Shown: piece by piece, positions 54,905-63,940 of the stretch
Layout: each line of letters begins with the position of its first letter
Numbering within the stretch: the stretch's first letter is position 1
Origin: Methylohalobius sp964654415
GTDB lineage: Bacteria > Pseudomonadota > Gammaproteobacteria > Methylococcales > Methylothermaceae
Direction of reading: 5' to 3'
Assembly (NCBI GenBank): GCA_964654415.1
Contig: CAZZIP010000001.1
Coordinates: 1-64,000, forward strand
DNA: 64,000 bases
Notes under the pieces: generated by a model
Database searches by the model: none
The model's input: the letters and a program-made list of their open reading frames with translations, nothing else
What the model was told of the DNA's origin: nothing
Position numbers and translations under genes: made by a program

Positions 54905-56610
54905 CGGTTGTGCGTCGCCTTGAGTAAGCTCAGGATTTCTCTTTGGGGAATTTCTTGGCTTTCGGCATCGCGGCGGTGGCGGTATTCGACTTTACCAGCA
55001 TCGAGCAGACGCTCGCTGAGGACCACGCGGTGGGGGATGCCGATCAGTTCCATGTCGGCGAAGCTTACCCCTGGGCGCACGGGGCGGTCGTCGAACAGCA
55101 CCTCGAAGCCGGCCTGCTCGAGTTCCCGATAGAAGGTTTCGGCAGCCTCCCTAAGGCGCGCCGATTGGTGCATGTTGATCGGCACCAGAGCGACTTGGAA
55201 GGGGGCGATCGCCTCTGGCCAGACGATCCCCTTTGGGTCGTGGTTTTGTTCGATGGCAGCGGCAACCACGCGGGTGATACCTATGCCATAGCAGCCCATG
55301 ATCAAAAACTCCTCGCGTCCGTTTTCGTCGAGGATGGTGGCGCCCAGAGCTTCAGAATATTTGGTGCCGAGCTGGAAGATATGCCCTACCTCGATGCCGC
55401 GGCGGATCTTAAGAGTGCCTTGGCCGTCGGGGCTTTTATCGCCCTCGACCACGTAGCGTAGATCGGCTACCTCCGGCAGGGGTAGGTCGCGTTCCCAGTT
55501 GACCCCCTGGTAGTGTTTGCCGTCCTGGTTGGCGCCGCAGACAAAATCGGCCATGACCGCTGCGCTGCGGTCACAAAGCACTGGGATGTCCAACCCTAAA
55601 GGCCCTAAAGACCCAGGTCCACAGCCGATAGCCGCGCGGATCTCGGCCTCTGAGGCAAATTCCAGCGGGGCTTTGAGCCTTGGGTGTTTAGCGGCTTTGA
55701 TCGGGTTGAGCTGGTGGTCGCCGCGCAGGATCAATGCCACCAGTTCCCCTTCCTGGCCTTTGACGATCAGAGTCTTGAGGACGCGCGCTGGCTCCACCTT
55801 CAGGAAGCGGCTGACCTCCTCGACCGTGTGCTGGCCAGGGGTGTCTACTAACGACAGGGGAGCAGAGGGGGGTGAGCGTTTTTCTTCTGGCGGCAAAGCC
55901 TCAGCCAGTTCCACGTTGGCGGCGTAATCGCTTGCCGTGGAGAAGGCGATGGCGTCTTCTCCGGTGTCGGCCAGGACGTGAAATTCGTGGGAAAGATGGC
56001 CGCCGATGGCGCCGGTGTCGGCGAGCACTGCGCGAAACTCGAGCCCCATGCGGCTAAAAATGCGGCTGTAGGCGGCGTGCATGGCCGCATAGGTTTCTTG
56101 CAGCGAATCCAAATCGCGGTGGAAGGAGTAGGCGTCCTTCATGATAAACTCGCGCGCACGCATCACGCCAAAACGCGGGCGAATTTCGTCGCGGAATTTG
56201 GTCTGAATTTGGTAAAAATTGACGGGAACCTGTTTGTAGCTCTTGATCTCCGAGCGCACCAGGTCGGTGATGATTTCCTCGTGGGTAGGGCCAAGGCAGA
56301 ATTCGCGTTCGTGGCGGTCTTTGAGACGGATGAGTTCAGGGCCGTATTGTTCCCAGCGCCCGGATTCGCGCCACAATTCCGCTGGCTGCAGCGCAGGCAT
56401 TAGGATCTCCAAGGCGCCGGCGCGGTCCATTTCTTCGCGCACGATGCGCTCGACCTTGCGCAGCACCCTAAGCCCCAGCGGCAGCCAGGTATACAAGCCG
56501 GAGGCTAATTTGCGGATGAGGCCGGCGCGCAGCATCAACTGGTGGCTGACAATTTCAGCCTCAGCAGGAGTTTCCTTAAGCGTATGGAGGGGGAATTGAC
56601 TGGTGCGCAT
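54901..56610 (-). CDS. proS: Prolyl-tRNA synthetase
   Basis: Charges tRNA-Pro. The 569 residues match the bacterial form with the editing (INS/YbaK) domain inserted between motifs 2 and 3. Visible parts are MRTSQFPLHTLKETP at the start, the catalytic region ELWRESGRWEQYGPELIRLKDR, FCLGPTHEEIITDLV, RPRFGVMRAREFIMKDAYSF (shown as two adjoining motifs), and the anticodon-binding domain with FDDRPVRPGVSFADMELIG. It heads the minus-strand unit that continues with the ABC genes. Confidence 0.97.
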   Translation of the reverse strand: MRTSQFPLHTLKETPAEAEIVSHQLMLRAGLIRKLASGLYTWLPLGLRVLRKVERIVREEMDRAGALEILMPALQPAELWRESGRWEQYGPELIRLKDRHEREFCLGPTHEEIITDLVRSEIKSYKQVPVNFYQIQTKFRDEIRPRFGVMRAREFIMKDAYSFHRDLDSLQETYAAMHAAYSRIFSRMGLEFRAVLADTGAIGGHLSHEFHVLADTGEDAIAFSTASDYAANVELAEALPPEEKRSPPSAPLSLVDTPGQHTVEEVSRFLKVEPARVLKTLIVKGQEGELVALILRGDHQLNPIKAAKHPRLKAPLEFASEAEIRAAIGCGPGSLGPLGLDIPVLCDRSAAVMADFVCGANQDGKHYQGVNWERDLPLPEVADLRYVVEGDKSPDGQGTLKIRRGIEVGHIFQLGTKYSEALGATILDENGREEFLIMGCYGIGITRVVAAAIEQNHDPKGIVWPEAIAPFQVALVPINMHQSARLREAAETFYRELEQAGFEVLFDDRPVRPGVSFADMELIGIPHRVVLSERLLDAGKVEYRHRRDAESQEIPQREILSLLKATHNR

Positions 56611-56638
56611 CTGGGTTCTTGTTCTTGAGTGAAGCTAA

Positions 56639-56654
56639 AATTCCGTATGGAATT
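56639..56654 (-). terminator. Weak hairpin between tRNA-Lys and proS
   Basis: On the minus strand AATTCC-ATAC-GGAATT is a perfect 6-bp stem followed by TTAG. It may end the tRNA-Lys transcript partly or mark a processing site before proS. Confidence 0.3.
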
Positions 56655-56665
56655 GATTTGGTTGA

Positions 56666-56738
56666 TGGGCCGTGCTGGATTCGAACCAGCGACCACCGCA
56701 TTAAAAGTGCGATGCTCTACCGACTGAGCTAACGGCCC
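56666..56738 (-). tRNA. tRNA-Lys (TTT)
   Basis: A 73-nt cloverleaf with acceptor GGGCCGT/ACGGCCC, D loop AGCTCAGTCGGTAGAGC, anticodon loop CTTTTAA and T arm GCTGGTTCGAATCCAGC. The bases after the discriminator A are TCA, so CCA is not encoded, unlike in the other two tRNAs of the window. Confidence 0.97.
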
Positions 56739-56754
56739 ACAGAAGAAGCTCGTT

Positions 56755-56782
56755 ATGATAAAGAAAAAGGCTAAAAAAGCAA
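56755..56782 (-). promoter_or_regulatory. Promoter of tRNA-Lys (TTT)
   Basis: On the minus strand TTGCTT (56782-56777) and TATCAT (56760-56755) are 16 nt apart, with the -10 box ending 16 nt before the tRNA. The arrangement fits a stable-RNA promoter. Confidence 0.6.
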
Positions 56783-56911
56783 GTCACTGTATGCGTCTAG
56801 TACCTTTGGCACTCGAGTTGATGCTGGAGGAGGAAGTGTATCGGGGATTTGGCCTTCGCGTGGTGAGGGCGCTTAAGTGTGGTAGAAGACGAACCAGCCT
56901 GCCTGAGACAG

Positions 56912-57140
56912 TCAGGCCTTACTGGGCAGGGCTGCGGCAAAGCCAGACGGCTGCTCGGATCGATGCGCGTCAGCAGGAATCGTCACAGGCCGCGCGGCAG
57001 CAAGCAGGATGCCGTGCTGCTTACACCAATGGGCAAGCAAGACATGAAGTTTGTCCTTGCCGAGGTCGGGGTAAAGCTCACACAGCCTGCGAATCTCGGC
57101 CACGACCCGGGGGGAGGTTTAACGGCTGGCGCTTGGGCGC
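56912..57140 (-). pseudogene. IS481-like integrase/transposase fragment
   Basis: The minus strand codes for SPRVVAEIRRLCELYPDLGKDKLHVLL, shown here only in part, followed by WCKQHGI. This is the conserved helix-turn-helix to catalytic linker of IS481/IS3-type transposases (AEIRxLRxxYPxLGKxKLxxLL). The frame loses similarity after ILL and no DDE residues remain, and it is closed upstream by a stop near 57140. The rest of 56739-57444 holds the tRNA promoter and an IS605-type end but no gene. Confidence 0.6.
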
Positions 57141-57278
57141 GCAGGACTGGGCGGCCAGGGATGCCGGGTTACCGCTACCCGGTAACCCCCGGATGCGGTA
57201 TCCGATGTGCTGGACTTGCATGACACTCCTGCGAGGAATGCCAAAGGTTCTTGAATTTATACAGCCGTTCCTTGAATT

Positions 57279-57311
57279 CTCCCCGGCCCCAAGGCTTTAA
57301 GATTCCTACGG
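57279..57311 (-). repeat. IS605/IS1341-type right-end sequence, copy A
   Basis: Read on the minus strand it begins CCGTAGGAATCT and ends GGCCGGGGAG. Copy B at 63281-63312 shares the first 12 bases and the last 10, with a few changes and one indel between. This CCGTAGGAATC...GGCC...GGCCGGGGAG form is the hairpin right end of tnpB-bearing elements. In copy A the hairpin is degraded (GCCTTGGGGCC). The element itself is gone. Confidence 0.6.
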
Positions 57312-57444
57312 CGCGCGATGCGGCATTCCCTGAAAAGGCTTTAGCCGCGGGGAGGTTCAGTTTGCCACGGGAAATAGCCATCCAACGGCGGTTTGCAGGT
57401 CCATTGATCGATAAGACAGGAGACGCGGCGAAAAGCTCATCCCT

Positions 57445-58755
57445 CTACCGGGGAGCGGCGTCTTCCTCAAGCGTTTTCACCAAAAGACCGGACGCCTTCA
57501 ACACGTCCAGTTCCGCTTCCATTTCCGCTTGTATGAGTTCGACGCTGGTCAACTGGGCCTCTGTGCGGGAACGGCTAGCATCCAGCAGTTCCAGCAAGGT
57601 TCCCCGGCCCAGCCGATAGGCGCTTTCCGCCATCTGTCTCAGGTCGGGCAATTTTGCCAGCACATCCCGTTCGAATTTGGTGCGGGACTCGCGGCGGCGG
57701 GTCAGGAGCTCAAGCGCGCGATCCAGTTCAGCCCGCGTTTTCAATGCGAGAAGTTCCCGCCTGGCCAGGATCGTCTGTTTTTCGGCCGCTGCACGCGCCA
57801 TGCCGCCCTGACCGCGGTCGAAAATAGGCAAATCGACGGAGAGGCCGACGAACGCAGCCATGCCGTAAGGCCTGCCGGTATAGGTGGTGCCCACCTGAAA
57901 CGACGGGATCGGCCAACGTTCCCGACGGGCCTGTTCCAGTCCGGCGTCGGCAGCGACCAATTCGCGCCGCGCTGCTTCCAGTTCCGGGTTGTTTTCCTCG
58001 GCGGAAGCCCACAAGCGCTTCGGATCGACTGGAATGCCCAGTGGAGCAAAGTTTCCGACGGCCTCCGGCCGCCATCCGGGCAGCCCCAACAAAGTGCCCA
58101 GCTTGCCTGCGGTTCCGGTCAGCTCGCTGCGGGCATTTTCTAATTGCGTTTCCACGCTCTTGGCTTCGACGCCGATGCGCAGCACGTCGTAGGAACTGGC
58201 AAGACCCGCTATTTTCCGGCTGGTCACGATGGAACGCAGGTATTCCATATCCTGGGCTGCTTGCTCCAGTATCGTCACACGCGCGCGGCCCGCCAGCAGC
58301 TTGACGAACAACCCCCAGACCTCGCGTGTCAGTTTGGCGAATTCGGCCTCGATCTCGGCCTCGGTAGCCTCCACCCGTTTTTCGGCTGCCGCGACCCGGG
58401 CGCCGCGCTGGCCTGCGATGAGCACTGGCACCTCCAGGGTGACTTCTTCCTGGACGTTGCCCTCGTACATCGTGTTCCGCGGGCTGGCCAACTGATAATG
58501 TCCGTAGGTGAACCGGGGGTTGGGCAGTACACCCGCACCGACGACATCCGCCTTGGCCCTTTCAATCCGGGTACGCATGGCGGCAAAGCGCGGGCTTTTT
58601 TCACGGACGATGCGCAACAATTTGTCGATGGTCACCGTACGGGGCAGAGATTGGATATCTTCGGCCTTGGCCGGAACCCCAAAGGCCAGTATGAGAATTA
58701 AACAGAGTCCCAAGCGGGAGCTCAGAAACCTGCGGGCAGGATGGAAAAAGCTCAT
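57445..58755 (-). CDS. TolC-family outer membrane channel (CzcC-like)
   Basis: Outer-membrane part of the third pump and last gene of its operon. The 436 residues have a signal peptide ending near GVPAKA and two outer-membrane-efflux halves; VDLPIFDRGQGGMARAAAEK is the typical second-half motif. The start ATG overlaps the permease stop by 4 nt. It is not a lipoprotein, unlike the two other TolC-type proteins in the window. Confidence 0.9.
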   Translation of the reverse strand: MSFFHPARRFLSSRLGLCLILILAFGVPAKAEDIQSLPRTVTIDKLLRIVREKSPRFAAMRTRIERAKADVVGAGVLPNPRFTYGHYQLASPRNTMYEGNVQEEVTLEVPVLIAGQRGARVAAAEKRVEATEAEIEAEFAKLTREVWGLFVKLLAGRARVTILEQAAQDMEYLRSIVTSRKIAGLASSYDVLRIGVEAKSVETQLENARSELTGTAGKLGTLLGLPGWRPEAVGNFAPLGIPVDPKRLWASAEENNPELEAARRELVAADAGLEQARRERWPIPSFQVGTTYTGRPYGMAAFVGLSVDLPIFDRGQGGMARAAAEKQTILARRELLALKTRAELDRALELLTRRRESRTKFERDVLAKLPDLRQMAESAYRLGRGTLLELLDASRSRTEAQLTSVELIQAEMEAELDVLKASGLLVKTLEEDAAPR

Positions 58756-61700
58756 GAGTCGTCCAATAACTCGTCGGCCTCCTCGGGGGACAGGAGGCGT
58801 TTCGGCGTGATATAGGAATAGATTATCGGCAGCACGAACATAACCACGAAAAAGGTGGTGAACATACCGCCAACGATAACCACCGCGAACGGCCGCTGGG
58901 TTTCGCTGCCGATACCGGTGGAAACCGCCATGGGCAAAAGGCCCAAAAGCGCCAGGGTGGACGCCATCAGAACGGGTCGCAGGCGATCGGTCGCGCCGCT
59001 CAGAATCGCGTCCTCAAGCGGCATTCCTGCGCGCCTACGCTCTTCCGTGGCATTCAGGACCAGGAGGCCCAGGAGCGAGACCTGCCCCAGCAGAGCAATG
59101 AAGCCAATAGCCGCACTGACGGACAGCGCAATGCCGGAAAACAGCAGGACGAATACTCCTCCGGTCAGGGCGAAGGGCATAGACAGCAGGATAGCGGTGG
59201 CGCTACGGGCGGACTGGAGGGCACTGTAAAGCAGCCCCAGAACGATCAACAGCGCCACCGGCACGATGACCTCGAGCCGCGCCATGGCCCGCTGCTGGTC
59301 CTCGAATTCGCCGCCCCAGACCAGAAAGTGCCCTTCGGGAATCTGGACTTTGCCCTCAATGGCGGTCATGGCATCATGGACCACGTCTCCGAGGTCACGA
59401 TCCTCGACGTTGAACTTGAGAGCCAGGAACCGCCGGTTGGCCTCATGCTCTATGGAGGTTAGGCCACGCTCGATTTTCAGGGCGGCAACTTCCCTCAGCG
59501 GCACGCGGGCCCCTGTAGGCGTCGGAATCATGAGATTGCCGATCTGCTCCATTTCGCCGCGCTCGGTCTCCGGCAGAATCACCCGCACCGGCACTGGCCG
59601 ATCGCCCTGCCACAATTCGGTCACGACCTTGCCGGCCATGGCGGTTTCGAAGGTGTCCAGGGCCGTATCGACAGTAATCCCCTGGCGTGCCAGCGCCGAT
59701 CGGTCGAGCTCGATCTGGAGCTGCGGCACTCGCGATTCGCGGTACAAATCAAGGTCGACTACGCCGGGAACGGTCTTCAGGATCGACTTCGCTTCTTCCA
59801 GCGTGGCCCGCATTTTCTCGAGATCCGTGCCGTAAATCTTCAGGACCACTTTGCCCCGCACGCCGCTGACGGCCTCTTCCACATTGTCCCTGATCGGCTG
59901 CGAAAAATTGAAACGAACGCCGGGGATGGCCGCCAGGGATTCCCGCATGGCCTTGACCAGGTGCTCTTTTTTCAATCCCGGGCGCCATTCGCTACGGGGT
60001 TTCAAATGCACGAAGGTCTCGCTCATGTTGACGCCTTCGTTGTCGGTACCGTCTTCCGAGCGCCCCTGCTGGCTCAGAATGCCTTTGACCTCGGGGAATC
60101 GCAGCAAGCGCTGGCGCATGTCGAGAAGAATGTCCTGCCCCTTGGCCAGGGCTATGCTCGCCGGCATCTCCACAAATATGTGCACGTCGCCCTCGTCCAG
60201 TTCCGGCAGGAACTCGGTGCCGAGCCGGGCAGCCGCGAGCCCCCCGGTGGCCAGCAGTAGCATGGCCGCCGCTCCGGTGGCGAGACGCCGGCTCAGGGTC
60301 AGTTCCAGCAACCGCCGGTATATCCCCCGTAGGCGGACCAGGAAACGGGGCTCCTCAATCATCGCCTGCTTCGGGTGAAGCAACATGGCGCACAGGGCGG
60401 GGACCAGGGTCAGTGCGAACACCAGCCCTCCGATCAGGGCAAAGCTGTAAGTCAGCGCTAGAGGTCGAAAAATGCGTCCTTCCACCCGCTCGAGAGTAAA
60501 TACCGGGATCAGCGCGGCGATGATAATGAGCATAGCGTAGAAGGTAGGCTTGGCCACACCGAAAGCTGCTTCCCCGATCAGCTTCAGCATCTCCCGGCTG
60601 GATTTTGGACGGTAATGGGTGGTTTGGTGGATGACGTTTTCCACCAGCACTACGGCACCGTCCAAGATGATTCCGAAATCGATCGCCCCCATGGAAATCA
60701 GGTTGGCCGGAAGACCCAACCAATACAATCCGATGAACGCCACCAGTAGCGACAGCGGAATGACCACGGCCACGATCAAGGAGCCCCGAATGCTGCGCAG
60801 GAATAGCCAGACCACTCCCACCACCAGCAGAAAGCCGTGCAAGAGGTTGTGGAATACCGTATCCAAGGTGTTGTGGACCAATTCGGTGCGGTCCAGAAAC
60901 GGCTCGATCTTCATCCCCGCCGGAAGGATGCGGCTGTTCAGTTCTTCCACCTTTTTGTGGACCCCCTCCAACACCCGCGACGGATTCTGCCCTCGCCGCA
61001 AGAGCACGATGCCTTGCACCGCTTCCTTCCGATCGTCCAGTCCCACCGTACCTTGGCGCGGTGTATAAGCCTGCACCAGGCGGGCCACGTCGCCTACGGT
61101 CACTGGCGTGCCGCCCTCGCTTTTCAGCACGATTTTCTTAATCTCCTCGGTGGAACTTAGATAACCGACCCCGCGCACCACCATCTGCTGGTCGCCATGC
61201 CGCAGGAATCCCGCGCCCACGTTGCGGTTCGAGCTCTTGATTGCCTGGTTGACCTCGTCCAGGGTGAGGCCGAAGGATTCCAGCCGAATCGGATCGACCT
61301 CCACGTGGATTTCCTTGCGGTAGCCGCCGAACGTGAGCACGTCGGCGACACCCGGCACCTGCCGCAGCGCGCGGGAGATGTTCCACTCCATTTCCGAGCG
61401 CAGTTCGTAGAGGGAATGACGGTCGCTGACTACCATGAACTTGTAGATTTCGCCAAGCGGCGTGTAGTCCGGCGCCAATACCGGCGTGACGCCTTCGGGA
61501 AGGTCCGCCTCTCTCATGCGTTCAGAAACCAGGGTACGGGAATGAAAGCTGTCGGTGCCGTCCTGAAAAGTGATGGTAATGAGAGACAGGCCGAATAGGC
61601 TCTGGCTGCGCATCTGCAGCATGTTGGGCGTACCGTTCAACACCCTCTCCAGCGGCACTGTAACCTGCCGCTCCACTTCCTCGGGAGCGTAGCCGGGCAT

Positions 61701-61856
61701 GAGGGTGATGACCGTCACCTGCGTGTTGGTGACGTCCGGGTAAGCCTCGATCGGCGTTTCCCGATAAGCATGCAGGCCGAACAGGGCGATAACCACCGTA
61801 ACCGCGACCACCGCAAGACGCCGGTGCACGCAGTGCTCGATCAGTGTTTTCAGCAT
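58752..61856 (-). CDS. Heavy-metal RND efflux permease (CzcA/CusA family)
   Basis: Inner-membrane metal/proton antiporter, 1034 residues. HME features are AYRETPIEAYPDVTNTQVTV near the N-terminus, MGAIDFGIILDGAVVLVENV in TM4 (about 386-405), and NMSETFVHLKPRSEW in the second porter loop. The single TM4 Asp with GA (LDGA) is the CzcA/CnrA/NccA pattern, suggesting Co, Zn, Cd or Ni more than Cu/Ag, though this is not decisive. The start lies 12 nt after the adaptor gene. Confidence 0.95.
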   Translation of the reverse strand: MLKTLIEHCVHRRLAVVAVTVVIALFGLHAYRETPIEAYPDVTNTQVTVITLMPGYAPEEVERQVTVPLERVLNGTPNMLQMRSQSLFGLSLITITFQDGTDSFHSRTLVSERMREADLPEGVTPVLAPDYTPLGEIYKFMVVSDRHSLYELRSEMEWNISRALRQVPGVADVLTFGGYRKEIHVEVDPIRLESFGLTLDEVNQAIKSSNRNVGAGFLRHGDQQMVVRGVGYLSSTEEIKKIVLKSEGGTPVTVGDVARLVQAYTPRQGTVGLDDRKEAVQGIVLLRRGQNPSRVLEGVHKKVEELNSRILPAGMKIEPFLDRTELVHNTLDTVFHNLLHGFLLVVGVVWLFLRSIRGSLIVAVVIPLSLLVAFIGLYWLGLPANLISMGAIDFGIILDGAVVLVENVIHQTTHYRPKSSREMLKLIGEAAFGVAKPTFYAMLIIIAALIPVFTLERVEGRIFRPLALTYSFALIGGLVFALTLVPALCAMLLHPKQAMIEEPRFLVRLRGIYRRLLELTLSRRLATGAAAMLLLATGGLAAARLGTEFLPELDEGDVHIFVEMPASIALAKGQDILLDMRQRLLRFPEVKGILSQQGRSEDGTDNEGVNMSETFVHLKPRSEWRPGLKKEHLVKAMRESLAAIPGVRFNFSQPIRDNVEEAVSGVRGKVVLKIYGTDLEKMRATLEEAKSILKTVPGVVDLDLYRESRVPQLQIELDRSALARQGITVDTALDTFETAMAGKVVTELWQGDRPVPVRVILPETERGEMEQIGNLMIPTPTGARVPLREVAALKIERGLTSIEHEANRRFLALKFNVEDRDLGDVVHDAMTAIEGKVQIPEGHFLVWGGEFEDQQRAMARLEVIVPVALLIVLGLLYSALQSARSATAILLSMPFALTGGVFVLLFSGIALSVSAAIGFIALLGQVSLLGLLVLNATEERRRAGMPLEDAILSGATDRLRPVLMASTLALLGLLPMAVSTGIGSETQRPFAVVIVGGMFTTFFVVMFVLPIIYSYITPKRLLSPEEADELLDDS

Positions 61857-61868
61857 GTTTCCGCCCTT

Positions 61869-63023
61869 TTACAGCAGCCTTGTGGCTTCGGCATCGATCA
61901 GGAGGGCCCCTGCAACCACCACCCGCTCGCCGCTCGATAAACCTTCGAGCACCGGCGTCAGCCCTTCTCTCGCTTGGCCGACCAGCACATTCCGGGGCTC
62001 GAACACACCTTCGGCGATTTCCACGTAGACGATGGTCTGCCCGCCGTCGCGGATCAGCACGGCCTCGGTCGGGAGTACGATGCTGGAGGGGCTGGCCGCC
62101 TGGATCGACACTCGGGCGTACATGCCGGGCCGAAGCGGCACCCCAGGATCGTCGGGTTCGATGTAAACAGAGGCGCGCCGCATATCCGCCTGAATCGCGG
62201 CGCTCTCGGCAACCACGTGGCCGTTAATGGACCGCGACAGCGACGGAAGCTCAATGGTTACCTTAGCGCCCTTTTCCACCAGGAGCAGATCGCGCTCGAA
62301 TACATCGGCGATAATCCACAGCGAGGAGGGCTCGCCTAGATCGAATAGAGCCGCATCAGCCGCCACGGCGGCGCCTGCGGTGACGTAGGCGCGCAGCACG
62401 GTGCCGTCCATAGGCGCGCGCACTATGACCTCCTCCGCTGTGCCATCACCCAAGAGCCTCAGCGCGTCGCGGCTGCGCTCGAAATCGGCTTGGGCCTCGC
62501 GCAGCTGTGCCTTCGCCTCCATCAGCTCAACTTCTAGCCCCACGCCGGTCCGCTGCATTTGCTCCTGCCGCCGATAGCGATCTTCCGCCCGCGCGAGTTC
62601 CACTTTGGCTCGAGCGAAATCCGAGCGCATCTGCGCCGCTTCCACGCTCGCAAGGGTTACCAGCGGCTCACCGGCCTTGACCTGATCGCCGATCTGGACG
62701 TGAATCTTGCTGACCCTTCCCGCAACGACCGTTCCAACCGTCGAAATGGCCTTCGCCCGAAAATCCACCCGCGCCGGTGCCGTGACAGTGCCCGCGAAGG
62801 GTTCCGGAGTGATCGTCCTGACCTTGACATAGGGCAGGGACTCCGGGCGCAACCGAACGATTGGCCGGACCCCGGGACGATCTAGGTTATTCCCGCTTTT
62901 GGCCGGGTCGATTTTTGCAACAGCCGGATGCTTCCCAGCCGCATCGCCGGACGAACCTGTTTCCCGATATTCGCAAGACGAAAACAGGGTCAATCCCATT
63001 AAGAGTGCACACAAGACGCGCAT
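61869..63023 (-). CDS. Efflux RND periplasmic adaptor subunit (CzcB-like)
   Basis: Membrane fusion lipoprotein of the third pump and first gene of its operon (order B-A-C). The 384 residues have a lipoprotein signal with lipobox FSSC (Cys about 17). Barrel and lipoyl halves (VVAGRVSKIHVQIGDQVKAGEPL; VRAPMDGTVLRAYVTAGAAVA, both shown in part) flank an alpha-hairpin (about 120-190), followed by the membrane-proximal domain. No CzcE-like metal-binding His clusters are seen. Only decayed sequence lies upstream, so the promoter is not recognisable. Confidence 0.93.
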   Translation of the reverse strand: MRVLCALLMGLTLFSSCEYRETGSSGDAAGKHPAVAKIDPAKSGNNLDRPGVRPIVRLRPESLPYVKVRTITPEPFAGTVTAPARVDFRAKAISTVGTVVAGRVSKIHVQIGDQVKAGEPLVTLASVEAAQMRSDFARAKVELARAEDRYRRQEQMQRTGVGLEVELMEAKAQLREAQADFERSRDALRLLGDGTAEEVIVRAPMDGTVLRAYVTAGAAVAADAALFDLGEPSSLWIIADVFERDLLLVEKGAKVTIELPSLSRSINGHVVAESAAIQADMRRASVYIEPDDPGVPLRPGMYARVSIQAASPSSIVLPTEAVLIRDGGQTIVYVEIAEGVFEPRNVLVGQAREGLTPVLEGLSSGERVVVAGALLIDAEATRLL

Positions 63024-63044
63024 AAGTTTCTATACAAAAGATTT

Positions 63045-63280
63045 AGTGGCTGATGGATGACGTGGTAACCGCGGCGAGGGTATGCTGGGTTGCGATGCCG
63101 GTCGTGCCGTTGAGGTTTTTCGGTTCGATGGACGGTGAGGTTGTCGTCGGCAGCCGCCATGAGGTCGTGGAGGGTCTCGAGGATATCCTGACCGATGAAC
63201 TGCGCGCGGCTCGCGTCGATGATGGCATGACCGTTTTCTTTCACACGGTTCAGATAGTTGCGCAGCAGCGCCTCGACATC
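63045..63280 (-). pseudogene. Possible STAS-domain (SulP) remnant
   Basis: The minus strand codes for GHAIIDASRAQFIGQDILETLHDLM, given here as one short string in part, in the pattern xVxLDASxxxFIDxDxLxxL of STAS domains that end SulP transporters. It is fused in frame to the end of the tnpB remnant by chance across the element boundary. No TM region of SulP is present, and similarity fades after DDNLTV. I regard it as host sequence cut by the insertion. Confidence 0.35.
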
Positions 63281-63312
63281 CTCCCCGGCCTGAAGGCCGG
63301 AGATTCCTACGG
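63281..63312 (-). repeat. IS605/IS1341-type right-end sequence, copy B
   Basis: Read on the minus strand it begins CCGTAGGAATCT and runs into the perfect hairpin CCGGCC-TTCA-GGCCGG (63300-63285), then GGAG. It lies at the 3' end of the tnpB remnant, where right ends and the omega-RNA 3' end of such elements normally lie. A second stem (GCGGC-TCGAT-GCCGC, about 63323-63337) lies just inside. Confidence 0.7.
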
Positions 63313-63935
63313 TGCTTGAGAAGCGGCATCGAGCCGCCTTCAAGGTGCTTCGGCGGGTTCCTGCTTTAGGTCGCCAGTGCGGTTCGATCCACAGGCCATC
63401 CGCGCTGTGGTGTATCGAACACCACTTAGCAGAAGCGTCTATCGTGTCCTGCCCTTCGTCTTGCAACATCTGCATCCTGCGAGAAAGGAGGTTGATCGCA
63501 CTCACTAAATATGAGCGTTCTCTCTCTTCACCACATTCCACACACGCGAACCTGGCTTGCGTCTTTCGGTTGTCCGCCGACATATGACCACAGCGCGGGC
63601 AGGTGCGGCTCGTGTTCTGCGGCGGCACCACCACAAGCCAGCCGCCACGCCAATTTATACTCCAGCTGACGACGGAACTCAAACCAGTTTTGATTGAGGA
63701 TGGATTGGTTCAAGCCGGACTTGGCCTGAACATTCTTGCCTGGATGCTTAAGCGCGCCTGCCGCCGGCTTAGACATGTTCCATAACTGCAAGTTCTCGAC
63801 ATACACAAGAGCGTGGTTTTGGCTGACTGCAGTCGGGACCTTGTGCAGGAAGTCGCGGCGGGCGTTGCCGATGTGGGCGTGAATGCGCGCGAGCCGGGCT
63901 TTCGCTCCCGCTGTTATACTTTGAAATGACACCAA
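63281..63935 (-). pseudogene. Frameshifted tnpB (RNA-guided endonuclease of IS605/IS1341)
   Basis: The first part (from 63935) reads AKARLARIHAHIGNARRDFLHK, shown in part, QNHALVYVENLQLWNMS, NVQAKSGLNQSIL and WFEFRRQLEYKLAW. Around 63655 the frame shifts, and the next frame continues GGWLVVVPPQNTSRTCPRCGH, shown in part, ADNRKTQARFACVECG. This is the TnpB RuvC region with its zinc ribbon (CPRC ... CVEC). The glutamate and the final RuvC aspartate segments are damaged: the expected Asn-His-Asp after the second CxxC is ERERSYLVSAINLL. The N-terminal half of the protein is absent in the sequence up to 64000. Confidence 0.75.
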
Positions 63936-63940
63936 TTGGA

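Noticed and set aside
56755..57300. 181-codon plus-strand ORF right of tRNA-Lys
   Set aside because: The opposite strand carries the tRNA promoter and a transposase fragment; the plus product has no recognisable pattern.
62999..63682. 227-codon ORF read as a single zinc-ribbon/STAS fusion protein
   Set aside because: It joins the tnpB C-terminal part, the element right end and flanking sequence; the fusion arises because no stop happens to occur at the insertion border.
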